Shown piece after piece: positions 8,107 to 16,035 of a stretch of DNA of 64,000 nucleotides. Numbering within the stretch: position 1 is the stretch's first letter; every line of letters begins with the position of its first letter. The position numbers and the translations under genes were made by a program. The DNA is from DATADD01 sp046262355. GTDB lineage: Bacteria > Actinomycetota > CADDZG01 > WHSQ01. The notes beneath the pieces were generated by a model. The model was not told the origin of the DNA. It saw only the letters and a program-made list of their open reading frames with translations, and did not search any database. Where the stretch lies: assembly GCA_046262355.1 (NCBI GenBank), contig JBHEMX010000005.1, positions 9,479 to 73,478 of the forward strand. The letters run 5' to 3'.

Positions 8107-8346
8107 ATGGCGAAAGCGATATCAATACGCCTGGACGAGGAGGCGGAGCGAGCTCTTTCCCGACTCGAGGCGTCCGGGATGAATCGTTCCGAGGCGATCC
8201 GAATGGCTCTCGTGGAGTCGGCGCAGAAACTTCGACGGCGCCAAGCGATCGCTGCAGAAGTTGCTGCCCTCGAGGCGGATGAGGCCGATCGACGGGAGAT
8301 GCTCGAGGTTGCCTCCCTGATGGAAAGTCTCCGTGCCCAGAGGTGA
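8107..8346 (+). CDS. Ribbon-helix-helix antitoxin (CopG/MazE-like)
   Basis: 79 residues from ATG 8107. The N-terminal KAISIRLDEEAERALSRLEA followed by GMNRSEAIRMALVES is a classic RHH DNA-binding domain. The C-terminal half is acidic and helical (AAEVAALEADEADRREM) and would bind and block the toxin. There is no clear SD, and the start lies 9 bases after the palindrome, so it is probably translated from a very short leader. It overlaps the toxin gene by 14 bases. Confidence 0.88.
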   Translation: MAKAISIRLDEEAERALSRLEASGMNRSEAIRMALVESAQKLRRRQAIAAEVAALEADEADRREMLEVASLMESLRAQR

Positions 8347-8650
8347 CATCTTCGAGCTACATCTACCGCAAGGCCAGGGCCACGAGCAGCGAGGTCGGCG
8401 GTTCGGCGTCGTTCTCCTGGCGGATGAGTTCCTTCCGCGCTCGGTAGTCGTCGTCGCTCCCACTTCCCAGACCGCACGGCCGGCGACCTTTCGGCCAGAG
8501 ATAGAGATCAATGATCAGCCGACCCGCGTACTTGTCGAACAGCTGGGGGCTGTGGACACGAGTCGACTCGGCAAGCTGGTAGGCCACGTTGTCCCGGAGG
8601 AGCAGTGGGGGATAGACGACGCTCTGAGGCTGATTCTCGCCTTGGGCTAA
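8333..8650 (+). CDS. MazF/PemK-type mRNA interferase toxin
   Basis: 105 residues from GTG 8333. It begins RGDIFELHLPQGQGHEQRGR, followed by FGVVLLADEFLPRSVVVVAP and TARPATFRPEIEI, and has GHVVPEEQW near the C-terminus. This is the PemK/MazF SH3-like barrel; family members cleave single-stranded mRNA. Length is normal and the frame is intact. A damaged copy of its 3' half is present at 5891-6046, so the module has been in this island at least twice. Confidence 0.88.
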   Translation: MPRGDIFELHLPQGQGHEQRGRRFGVVLLADEFLPRSVVVVAPTSQTARPATFRPEIEINDQPTRVLVEQLGAVDTSRLGKLVGHVVPEEQWGIDDALRLILALG

Positions 8651-8738
8651 ACGAGTGGTTCGCTGCGTTCTCCGGGCGACCGGCAGACGAGGTCGTCGCC
8701 CGGCTCGATCTCCGCGGTTCGTCTAAGGGGACCGCCCT

Positions 8739-9305
8739 GTGGCCAAGCTGATCTACTCCACGATCACGTCGCTGGACGGATTCGTTGCCGACGAGGAGGG
8801 CAACTTCGACTGGGCCGAACCCGACGAAGAGCTCCATACCTTCGTGAACGAGCTCGAATCCTCGGTGGACACCTACCTATACGGCCGCCGCATGTACGAG
8901 GTGATGCTCTTCTGGGAGACCGCCCATAGGCTGACGGACCAGCCGCAATACGTCCTCGAGTACGCGCGGATCTGGCGGGAGACAGACAAGGTCGTGTACT
9001 CGAAGACTCTGGAGTCGGTATCTAGCGAGAGAACCCGGATCGAGCGCGAGTTCGATCTCGCGTCCGTTCGGGAGATGAAGGAGTCGACAGCCGGCAACAT
9101 CTCCGTCGGGGGCCCTCACCTCGCGGCGCAGACGTTCAACGCCGGGTTGGTTGACGAGTGTCATCTCTTCCTGCATCCGGTCGTGGTTGGGAGAGGGAAT
9201 CGGGCCCTCCCTCGTGATGGTCGCCTGGATCTAGAACTTCTCGACCAACGGCGGTTCGAAAGCGGAGTCGTCCACCTGCATTATCGCGTTGCGTCCGGTA
9301 CCTGA
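8739..9305 (+). CDS. Dihydrofolate-reductase-like (RibD C-terminal) protein
   Basis: 188 residues from GTG 8739, SD AAGGGGA at 8726-8731. It opens AKLIYSTITSLDGFVADEEG and has YGRRMYEVMLFWE, VVYSKTL and a C-terminal NISVGGPHLAAQ then ECHLFLHPVVVGRG. These are the hallmarks of YyaP/YwjB-like DHFR-fold proteins (RibD C-terminal domain), which bind NADPH. The substrate is unknown. The gene is intact within the island and on the same strand as the toxin-antitoxin pair, 88 bp downstream. Confidence 0.85.
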   Translation: MAKLIYSTITSLDGFVADEEGNFDWAEPDEELHTFVNELESSVDTYLYGRRMYEVMLFWETAHRLTDQPQYVLEYARIWRETDKVVYSKTLESVSSERTRIEREFDLASVREMKESTAGNISVGGPHLAAQTFNAGLVDECHLFLHPVVVGRGNRALPRDGRLDLELLDQRRFESGVVHLHYRVASGT

Positions 9306-9440
9306 TCGAGCCTCACGCAATCATCGCCACACGGTGAGGATGGTGCCTGCAGCGTTGTTCATGAGCAAGAGCGCTCCTTTGTTGACCAGCCATCACCTCC
9401 CAGGCATACCCGCGAGGATCTCGGACCCCCGAACTCGTAC

Positions 9441-9469
9441 TTGACTTTGCGCAGATATCTTCCTATAAA
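9441..9469 (+). promoter_or_regulatory. Sigma70-type promoter of the padR-like gene
   Basis: TTGACT (9441-9446) and TATAAA (9464-9469) with a 17-base spacer. The spacer holds the palindrome AGATATCT (9453-9460), a possible self-operator. The expected transcription start falls at or next to GTG 9476, so the mRNA would be leaderless or nearly so. The rest of 9306-9440 shows nothing I can support. Confidence 0.7.
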
Positions 9470-9475
9470 TGAACC

Positions 9476-9838
9476 GTGCGTAGGAAACCAGGCATGTTGC
9501 TGCCGTTGGAGCTCGCTCTTCTTGAGGCTGGCCTCGACCTCGCTAGGCGCGGTGAGAGCGAGTTTCACGGATTCGCGATCGCCAAGCAGATCCAGGAGGT
9601 CGACGGCGCCAAACGGTTGACTGCACACGGGACGCTGTACAAGGCGCTCGCTCGCATGGAGAAGTCCGGACTTCTCCACAGCCGCTGGGAGGATCCCTCG
9701 GTGGCCGCGGACGAGCAACGCCCGCGTCGTCGCCTGTATGAGGTAACCGCCGAAGGAGAGCGCGCTCTGGCGCGCTCTCACGCTGCGGTGGGGCAACCAG
9801 GCAAGCCTCTGACCCGACCGGAGTTCGAGTCACGATGA
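9476..9838 (+). CDS. PadR-family transcriptional regulator
   Basis: 120 residues from GTG 9476. A winged-helix domain is visible: LPLELALLEAGLDLARRG, FHGFAIAKQIQ, HGTLYKALARMEKSGLLHSR, then the wing RRRLYEVTAEGERAL. PadR regulators usually repress neighbouring efflux or membrane genes. The stop TGA overlaps the ATG of the next gene (ATGA), whose product begins like the permease-prefix proteins that often pair with PadR. The coupling suggests co-regulation. Confidence 0.88.
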   Translation: MRRKPGMLLPLELALLEAGLDLARRGESEFHGFAIAKQIQEVDGAKRLTAHGTLYKALARMEKSGLLHSRWEDPSVAADEQRPRRRLYEVTAEGERALARSHAAVGQPGKPLTRPEFESR

Positions 9839-10410
9839 ATGTGATGCTGCGCGTCGCAAGTGCAGCCTGCCGGTCGTGGACCTGGCTCTACACGATGGGC
9901 TTGCCGACCAACGCGCGTGACCGACGGCGTGCCGAGATCGAGTCCGACCTGTGGGAACAGCAGGATGCTGCACGGGGTGAGTCTGAGCTGCCGTCGATAC
10001 GGGTTTCGAGATCCTTGCCCGAGTCCTTCTGGGGGTGCCTGCCGACGTGACGTGGCGGTTCGCTACCAGCTACGGCGGCGTGGTTCCCGATACTCCAACT
10101 CATCGCAACATTAGCAACTCTCTTCACGATCTTCGCCGGGGCCTGCTTCACCTATGTCGCCATCGCTCGAACCTCGGACGGTGCCGAGGGATTCACCTCA
10201 CCGCTTCTCGGTGCCGGTTTGGCGTTGCTGTTAGGAGGGATCGCGGTGTTCTGGTCCCCCCGGATAGGGACGACGCTGGTTTCCGTAGGGGCCCTGCTGG
10301 TCGTCTTCATGATCCCGTGGATGGCTGCAGTCACGCTGCCCATCGCCCTCTTTGTGATTTACGGAACGATCGCCTGCGGACGAGGAGCTCAACGGGTCGA
10401 CCAGGCGTAA
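9835..10410 (+). pseudogene. Permease-prefix-like membrane protein, two frameshifts
   Basis: It begins at ATG 9835 with CRSWTWLYTMGLPTNARDRR and AEIESDLWEQQD, the prefix seen in PadR-linked membrane proteins. Near 9998-10005 the frame shifts to GFEILARVLLGVPADVTWRF. Near 10070-10080 it shifts again to WFPILQLIATLATLFTIFAG, then GFTSPLLGAGLALLLGGIAV, and the final helix region VTLPIALFVIYGTIACGRG before TAA 10408. Restored, it would be a ~190-residue protein with about four membrane helices. Its partner regulator is intact. Confidence 0.65.
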
Positions 10411-10498
10411 CGAACAAAAGCTTGAGGGGCGGTGTCGCGGCGTCTGCCGCGGCACCGCCGTCCGTCCGGACCGGTGGCCTGGGTTTCCAGAGGCCACC

Positions 10499-10659
10499 CG
10501 ATAGTCGCGATGAACATCACTCTTTCGCTCAGCGGCGACCTGCGGAAACGACATCTAGCACAGCGCGCAGCCGGGCCTTAGACAAGTGCTACAGAGATTA
10601 TGCACAACGAAACGCGCGGGAGCTCGCCGAACTGCTGGCACGGACAAACTCGCGGTAGT
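10499..10659 (+). repeat. DUF72-tail repeat, copy R3
   Basis: A full-length copy. The shared block (CGATAGTCGCGATGAACATC) is followed by a segment ending GCCGGGCCTTAGACAAG, then the tail encoding CYRDYAQRNARELAELLA and a stop at 10657. The first part also reads as IVAMNITLSLSGDLRKRHLAQR in one frame, with mostly synonymous differences from R1, R2 and R4. Region 10411-10498 before it shows nothing else. Confidence 0.85.
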
Positions 10660-10667
10660 CCCGATAA

Positions 10668-11054
10668 CTAGGAGCGCATGCCCTCCACAATGGGGCCGAG
10701 CCACAGTTCGAGCGTCATCTCCTCGCCGGTCACCGACTGGCTGGCCTCGCTGAGCAGTGTGACGCCTTCACATCGTCCGCTCCGCATCCCATTCACCAAC
10801 TCGAAGCCTTCCCCGCCGTTCGGCCGGCCCCAGACTGGGGACGTCACCTCATCCAGCGGGTTGTTAAACGTTTCCGAGGTAGCCACCATGGCTCCTTTGG
10901 AATCGAAGATGTTTTCGTCGATGTCGCTGAGCTTTGGTTTTGACCACTCGAGCCGTGCATACAAGCCTGCTTCCCTTCGCTTCGTTGCGATCTGGACCGG
11001 GAGGAAGTGATGGTCTGGTCTTATCGGTTTTCCAGCATGGACAGGGAACGACAT
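10668..11054 (-). CDS. Uncharacterised small protein
   Basis: An open frame of about 128 residues from ATG 11054 (an upstream ATG at 11120 is also possible). It reads SFPVHAGKPIRPDHHFLPVQ, AGLYARLEWSKPKLSDIDEN and ends ELWLGPIVEGMRS. Composition is protein-like and the opposite strand frames are less so, but I recognise no family and see no SD. It lies right after R3 on the opposite strand to it. Could be a real hypothetical gene or a remnant. Confidence 0.4.
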   Translation of the reverse strand: MSFPVHAGKPIRPDHHFLPVQIATKRREAGLYARLEWSKPKLSDIDENIFDSKGAMVATSETFNNPLDEVTSPVWGRPNGGEGFELVNGMRSGRCEGVTLLSEASQSVTGEEMTLELWLGPIVEGMRS

Positions 11055-11179
11055 ACCGGTGGTGTCGATCAGAGGACCTGGACACGGATCGGCACGACCG
11101 CCGGGAGTCGTCGAGGCCACTAAGAAGGCGCTCTACTATCAAGTTCCGCTAGGCGCGACAAAACGCTTCATCGCTGACG

Positions 11180-11713
11180 TTACGACTCGAGCGTCTCCTT
11201 CAACTCGACCAGGTGCTCTCGCCAGAAGGCCTTCATCTTCTGAGCTTCCCGACCATCGGTGAGGAGGTCGTGAGCGACGAGGACCGATGCCTTCTCTATG
11301 CCCTTTGAGGAGAACGTCGCGGTTACACGACTCGATCCACCGTTCCAGTCGAAGCGGGCGGACCGGCCCTTTACGGATGCCCGAATCCTCAGGGAGCCGC
11401 CGGCGATCCACCGTCTGCGCTGGTGTGAGTCGACGAACGCATCGAAGAGCCGCTTCACGGGGACATTGACGGTCTTGCTCGCGCTCACTTCGAACCTTGC
11501 GTTGCGGCGGGCGCCGGGCTCGCGGACACCGCGGTCCTGTTCGTACTCGACGATGAGCTTCTGCGCCCACCAGCGCGATACGCCGTGTATGTCCGTCAAG
11601 TACTTGGCGATCTCTCTGTACGGCCGGCCGGGAGCTCCCCACTTGTCAAGGAGCGTGTACCACTGAGCTTGGGTTCGCCCCGTCGCTTTCTTCACGGTCT
11701 CGTCCTTGGCCAA
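11180..11713 (-). CDS. DUF4287 plus SRPBCC (AHSA1-like) protein
   Basis: 177 residues from ATG 11713. The first ~60 residues (ATGRTQAQWYTLLDKWGAPG, YLTDIHGVSRWWAQKLIVEY) form the small helical DUF4287 domain. The rest (FEVSASKTVNVPVKRLFDAF, WIAGGSLRIRASVKGRSARF, EKASVLVAHDLL) is an AHSA1/SRPBCC ligand-binding fold. Proteins of this architecture are widespread and uncharacterised. The gene is intact and on the minus strand, in contrast to most of the island. Confidence 0.85.
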   Translation of the reverse strand: MAKDETVKKATGRTQAQWYTLLDKWGAPGRPYREIAKYLTDIHGVSRWWAQKLIVEYEQDRGVREPGARRNARFEVSASKTVNVPVKRLFDAFVDSHQRRRWIAGGSLRIRASVKGRSARFDWNGGSSRVTATFSSKGIEKASVLVAHDLLTDGREAQKMKAFWREHLVELKETLES

Positions 11714-11828
11714 GGCCGTCCTCCTTCCTCCGATCCGATCGTCTCCTGTTTAGACCCCCCGTCGCGGGAAAACTCATCGCTTGGGCCGCACTCGTCGGAT
11801 CGAAACCCTCGGGACCAACGTTGCAGAA

Positions 11829-11944
11829 CGGAGATGCTTACGAAGGCACGAAGCGTGAGTTCCAGATCAGTTCTCAGGCGAACCACGATCTAGTTCAAGA
11901 ATGGTCCCAAGGGGAAGGTCCGCCAATTAGCGATCGCGCGATAG
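11829..11944 (+). pseudogene. Remnant of a higA-like 3' end
   Basis: Traces of the HigA C-terminus survive in two frames: TEM near 11829, EF..SSQANHDLVQ near 11859-11892, then GKVRQLAIAR and TAG 11942. This parallels NNLQAKHDL...KKVRQLRAGR in the frameshifted higA at 6915-7206. As there, the DUF72-tail repeat begins at its stop codon. The HTH part is gone. Confidence 0.55.
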
Positions 11945-12082
11945 TCACGATAAATATCAGGCTTTCGCTCAGCGGCGACCTGCGGAAACGACATCTAGCA
12001 CAGCGCGTAGCCGGGCCTTAGACAAGTGCTACAGAGATTGCGCACAGCGAAACGCCAAGGAGCTTGCAGACCTCCTGAGCAG
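11939..12082 (+). repeat. DUF72-tail repeat, copy R4
   Basis: Full-length copy very close to R3 in its first ~85 bases (shared CTGCGGAAACGACATCTAGC). The tail has TGCTACAGAGATTGCGCACA, so the conserved Tyr of the DUF72 tail is Cys here. It then reads AAGGAGCTTGCAGACCTCCTG. The stretch 12083-12251 has no other feature I can support. Confidence 0.85.
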
Positions 12083-12251
12083 CCAAAACGCCGCCGTCTT
12101 CGAGCCCAATCGCGACGGAGCGCAAGCACAGCTCTTAGTCACTGATAAAACGCGCTAGCCCTGATACTTGGTCGGCTAGATCAGCATGCTGGGAACCTCG
12201 TCTGCTCCGCAAGCGTCTAAGCGGCAGGATCGGTTGGGGAGGGAGTTTCTC

Positions 12252-13446
12252 GTGAGGCGTGCATTTCTCGCTGTATTGGCCTTCTGTGCATCACTTCTCT
12301 TTGGGTGCTCGCCTGACGCCGTCCGTGAGATGTCCAAACCGCCAAGGGCAAGTAACGAGGCAGACACCTGGCGGATCATCGCACGCTCACCGCTTGCCAA
12401 GGGTTACGGGTACGAAGCCGTTTGGACCGGTGAGGAGATGCTTGTGTGGGGTGGAAGTCGTCTCGATCCCGAATCCCTGAGCGCGGAGCCGATGCGTGGC
12501 GGTGCGGCCTACGATCCCCGAAGTGATTCGTGGCGCCCGATCCCCCCAGCGCCGATTGAAGCCGGCTCCGGCTACTCCGTGACTTGGACGGGGGAGGAGA
12601 TGTTGGTCTGGGGGGACCCCGATCGCGGCCGAAGGCCGAATGGCAACCAGGGCGCCGTCTACGACCCCGAGACCGACCAGTGGCGACGTATCGCCGCGGG
12701 ACGGTTGAGCCCCCGGGCAGGACACCTCGCGGTGTGGACCGGCGAGGAGCTCTTCGTCTGGGGCGGCTATCTGACCAGATTCGAGCGTGAGCGTTACGAC
12801 GGAAGAGGAGCGGCATACGACCCCGAAAGCGACTCATGGCGCTGGCTTCCGGATGGACCGCTACCGCCTGGCTACGACGCGATGGGTGCCTGGACGGGGG
12901 ACGAGGTGATCGTTCTCGTTTCCCCCATGGGGATCCAGCCCCAGGACTATCCGAAGTTCGCTCATGCCGCTGCTTACGACCCCGACACCGACACCTGGCG
13001 GGACTTGCCGAGACCTCCGTTCGTTACCAATGTCTCTCCTCCGTCGCCCTACCTCGATGGAAGGCTGTTCTTATTGAGCCTGAATGGTGAGGTCGACGGT
13101 GGTGAGGTCAACGGCTCCGGGAAATCTTATGAGACCGGAGGTATCTACCGCGTCGCCGCCGAAGAGTGGCTCGAGCACTCGGATCCTCCGGAACGACCGA
13201 ACCAAACGTGGCTGCAGGTGGCGATGGGAGATGAGGTGGTCATCGATGGACTCGCCTATGACCCCGTCAACGACAGGTGGCGCATCCTTCCTGAGTTTCC
13301 CTTAAAGCCGCGCGAGTTCCCGGTCACGGTATGGACTGGTCGCGAAACTGATCGTCTGGGGTGGAGCCGTCCGCCCAGTAGGTAACACCATCGCTGACCC
13401 ACCGCCCCCACTCAACGATGGTGCTGCGTACACACCTCCGCGATAG
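12252..13446 (+). pseudogene. Kelch-like beta-propeller lipoprotein, frameshifted near its C-terminus
   Basis: GTG 12252 follows GGGAGGGAG and opens a lipoprotein signal (RRAFLAVLAFCASLLFGC, lipobox LFGC). Five blades follow, each with a W-TGEEMLVWGG / AAYDPxSDSWR pattern at roughly 50-60 residue spacing, typical of Kelch-type propellers. At about 13340, an extra A in GCGAAACTG shifts the last blade. The other frame continues LIVWGGAVRPVGNTIADPPP, GAAYTPPR and TAG 13444. Total length is 398 codons plus one base. With only the last ~35 residues affected, the protein may be partly functional. It would be anchored outside the cell. Confidence 0.75.
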
Positions 13447-13465
13447 GAGCTAGTACGAGGGAAGC

Positions 13466-13591
13466 GAAGCGTGACTCGGAAAACGGCTTGGCTGCTTGCT
13501 GGAGTCTTGGGAACGACCCCTGAGTCCGGATCAACCTCCAGGCGAACCACGATCTGGTTAAGGGCCCGCCGAGGAAGAAAGTCCGGCAACC
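13466..13591 (+). pseudogene. Remnant of a higA-like 3' end (third copy)
   Basis: It reads GKRSVTRKTAWLLAGVLGTT in one frame and, after a shift near TGAGTCCGG, INLQANHDLVKGPPRKKVRQ in another. This matches the C-terminus of the higA at 6915-7206. Unlike the other two copies, no DUF72-tail repeat follows. Confidence 0.6.
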
Positions 13592-13601
13592 AGTGGCCGC
13601 C

Positions 13602-13832
13602 GGACGAGACTCTCGCTCTTCTCGAGGACGCCCCCCGGAGAGGTCTGGAAGACGATCGCGTGCGATGGCTGCTCGGCCAGTTGCGAGGGCTCGAATGTGC
13701 CACTGCTCGTCTTGCCGGAGAGGACATCGCATGGGCGGACGAGGTGGAACGCTGCTTTGGGATCCGACCGCTGCACGGGGACGAGGAGCTGTTCCGGGCC
13801 AGTCACAGGAAGCTCGATCGGCTGAATAACTC
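13602..13832 (+). pseudogene. Fragment of a DUF885-type peptidase-like gene
   Basis: An open frame fused in phase to the higA remnant reads LRGLECATARLAGEDIAW, ADEVERCFGIRPLHGDEELF, RASHRKLDRL. This resembles a short internal part of large DUF885-like proteins (the EVERCFGIRP block). Both ends are missing and no continuation is seen. Family call is tentative. Confidence 0.35.
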
Positions 13833-13896
13833 GACGAGGCCTGATCCATCATTGTGGATGGCGCACACCTTCGAGGCTGGAGGGATCGCGTAACTG

Positions 13897-13996
13897 ATGT
13901 GATCCAGGGATCCCTCAGCGACCAGTTTGGTTCCCCGACCGGATCGACGAACTTCGGGTCGGTCAGCCGACTGCGGTTCGACCCGTCGGATTCCAT
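13897..13996 (-). pseudogene. Possible TolB/PD40 propeller fragment
   Basis: On the minus strand the frame reads MESDGSNRSRLTDPKFVDPV then GEPNWS, which fits one blade of a TolB-like propeller (xSDGSNxxRLT...PxWSPDG). It is a single blade with no neighbours. The remainder of 13833-14340 holds nothing else I can support, and marks the right end of the island. Confidence 0.3.
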
Positions 13997-14340
13997 GACT
14001 CACAGACCCTCGCCCTCCATCCCTCGCGCGTGGAAGGCGACCTCGGGACGGTCATGAGACCAGGTGCGTCCCGGTCGAGCCGCGACTCGACGTAGCTTGT
14101 AAGCGAGGTTTACGGACGCGCTCGCTGGGGCCGAGTCGTCACGTCGGGCGTGCTGCCCGAAACGCCCTTCAACAAGAAACACCTGGAGTCGGGTGGGCTT
14201 GTCGCCTCAAAACGCGACCTGACGGAACCACCGCGCCGTGTGCCCGATCAAGCTCGAGACGTTAGCGAGCGGGCCTTCGAGGAAAAACCTGAGGGGAATG
14301 ACTGGGGCGCGTTCGACGGCCGGGGTGTCATCATCTGGCC

Positions 14341-15120
14341 ATGCTCGTCGGCGCGATGAACAATCCCGGGCGATCGGTGGCCAAGGAGATCCACCGCATC
14401 GCCGAGGACGGCTTCGACTTCGTTGACCTCACGCTCGAGCCCCCCTCGGCGTGGCTGCCAGACGGACGCGAGGTGGGACGGCTGCTCGGCGACCTCGGGC
14501 TCCCGGCGGTCGGTCACACCCCCTGGCACCTGCCGCTGGCATCGCCGTTCCGCGAGCTGCGCGAGGCTGCGCGCGACCTCTTCCGGCGCGCCCTGGACAC
14601 GTTCGCCGACGCGGGCGTCGAGCTGGTGAACGTCCACCCCGACCCCAGGGTGCCGCTGCACCCGGCGGATCGGGTGCGCAAGCGCAACGCGGACGCGATC
14701 GTCGGGCTGGCGCGCGACGCGGCCGGGCGAGGCGTCCGGCTCATGGTCGAGAACATCGACAGGACCTTCTCCAAAGCGGAGGAGATGCGCGTCATCCTCG
14801 ACGCGGTGCCCGAGGCGAGGCTCCATCTCGATGTCGGGCATGCCAACCTGAGGCTCGGCCTCGGCGAGCCGAACCGAACCCAGACCTTCCTGGACGCCTT
14901 CGGCGACCGGCTCGCTCACGTGCACGTCTCGGACAACCGAGGTGGAGCGGAGGACCTTCACCTCCCACTCGGGGCGGGAGGGATCGACTGGCGCGCTGTG
15001 ATCGCAGCCCTCAAGCGGGCGCGCTACGACGGGACCGTGACGCTCGAGGTCTTCTCCCGCGAGCGCGAGCATCTGCGCGTCTCTCGCAGCCTGTGGCTGA
15101 GATGGTGGTCCGAGGGCTAG
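14341..15120 (+). CDS. Sugar phosphate isomerase/epimerase-like TIM-barrel protein
   Basis: 259 residues from ATG 14341. It has the xylose-isomerase-like AP-endonuclease 2 fold: an N-terminal GFDFVDLTLEPP strand, VNVHPDP near residue 97, LMVENID near 137, LHLDVGHANL near 162, VHVSDNRGG near 198, and a final TLEVFS. The E-D/H-H-E metal ligands expected for the family are all visible. Substrate unknown. It is the first intact, high-GC gene to the right of the island. Confidence 0.85.
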   Translation: MLVGAMNNPGRSVAKEIHRIAEDGFDFVDLTLEPPSAWLPDGREVGRLLGDLGLPAVGHTPWHLPLASPFRELREAARDLFRRALDTFADAGVELVNVHPDPRVPLHPADRVRKRNADAIVGLARDAAGRGVRLMVENIDRTFSKAEEMRVILDAVPEARLHLDVGHANLRLGLGEPNRTQTFLDAFGDRLAHVHVSDNRGGAEDLHLPLGAGGIDWRAVIAALKRARYDGTVTLEVFSREREHLRVSRSLWLRWWSEG

Positions 15121-15223
15121 CGACCACAATCTTGCAAGCGCCGGGGCCTCCGGCCCGCGCGGACCGGCGGCGACCCCTTCCTCGGTCCTCGCTCTCGCGG
15201 CCCGAGGTCGTTACTATTGTTGC

Positions 15224-15415
15224 ATGTGTGGTTCAGGGTGGTGCAAGTGGCTCGTGCGTACGGCCTTCGTGATCTTCGCCGTCGGCTTCGTGCTGGTGGA
15301 TCCCCACGGGGCGGCGGCGAGCGTCAGGATCACGTGGGACGGCGTGAGCGGATGGATGGGGGACGCCGCCGACTCGATCATGACGTTCGTCTCGGCCCTG
15401 GTCGAGGGCGGCTGA
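15224..15415 (+). CDS. Small single-pass membrane protein
   Basis: 63 residues from ATG 15224. It starts CGSGWCKWLVRTAFVIFAVG, one hydrophobic helix, then a short outer segment SVRITWDGVSGWMGD. A TACTAT -10-like hexamer lies just upstream (15208-15213). It is followed 16 bp later by the PH-domain gene on the same strand. No family recognised. Confidence 0.6.
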   Translation: MCGSGWCKWLVRTAFVIFAVGFVLVDPHGAAASVRITWDGVSGWMGDAADSIMTFVSALVEGG

Positions 15416-15431
15416 GACAGGCGCCCCTGCG

Positions 15432-16010
15432 ATGAAGCACCGGGCGTCACACTCTCGCTACATCGGCGACTCCGAGTCGATAGTGCTCGAGGTGCGGCGC
15501 CACTACGCCGTCCTTCTGCGCCCCTGCCTGGAGACTGTGGGGGTCGCCGTCGCCGCGTCCGCCCTCGGATCCCTGCTGTCCCCTCTACGCGGCGACGACA
15601 TCATCGACACGGTCCTCGGGTTGGTGACGATCTTGTTCGTGCTGCGCCTGCTCTGGAAGGGCCTGCAGTGGTTGGAGGACCGGGTCGTCGTGACGGATCA
15701 ACGGATGTTCGAGGTCTCGGGCATCCTCACTCGAAAGGTCGCGTCGATGCCGCTTGCGAAGCTCACCGATCTGACCTATCGCCGCAGCGTCTTGGGGCGC
15801 GTGTTCGGCTACGGCGACCTCGTCGTGGAGACCCCGGGACAGCGGCAGGCGTTGACCCATATCGACTTCTTGCCTCGACCGGACGAGTTCTACCGGCAGC
15901 TGACCCAGCTCGTCATGTTCAGGAATCCCGACGCGGGTCCGCAACCGGACGCGGACGTCCTCGACGTCGACGACGAGGACACCGGTCCGTTGCCGCGCGT
16001 CATCGTCTGA
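15432..16010 (+). CDS. Membrane protein with bacterial PH (bPH2) domain
   Basis: 192 residues from ATG 15432. The N-terminal part contains ESIVLEVRRHYAVLLRP and two membrane helices (ETVGVAVAASALGSLLS; VLGLVTILFVLRLLW). Then comes the PH-like domain with VVTDQRMFEVSGILTRKVAS, MPLAKLTDLTYRRSVLGRVF and GYGDLVVETPGQ. The C-terminal tail is Asp-rich. YdbS/YdbT-like bPH2 proteins sit in the membrane; their role is unclear. Stands between two other small membrane proteins. Confidence 0.88.
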   Translation: MKHRASHSRYIGDSESIVLEVRRHYAVLLRPCLETVGVAVAASALGSLLSPLRGDDIIDTVLGLVTILFVLRLLWKGLQWLEDRVVVTDQRMFEVSGILTRKVASMPLAKLTDLTYRRSVLGRVFGYGDLVVETPGQRQALTHIDFLPRPDEFYRQLTQLVMFRNPDAGPQPDADVLDVDDEDTGPLPRVIV

Positions 16011-16035
16011 GGCGCGCGCCGTTAACCTCTAGCTC

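Noticed and set aside
9812..9830. tRNA T-arm-like sequence (GGAGTTCGAGTC)
   Set aside because: It lies within the end of the intact PadR reading frame and no cloverleaf can be built around it. No tRNA or rRNA gene was found anywhere in the window.
5072..12082. Integron cassette array with attC sites
   Set aside because: Small genes alternate with similar repeats, but the repeats lack the paired RYYYAAC/GTTRRRY cores and long imperfect palindromes of attC, they encode a DUF72 tail, and no integron integrase is present.
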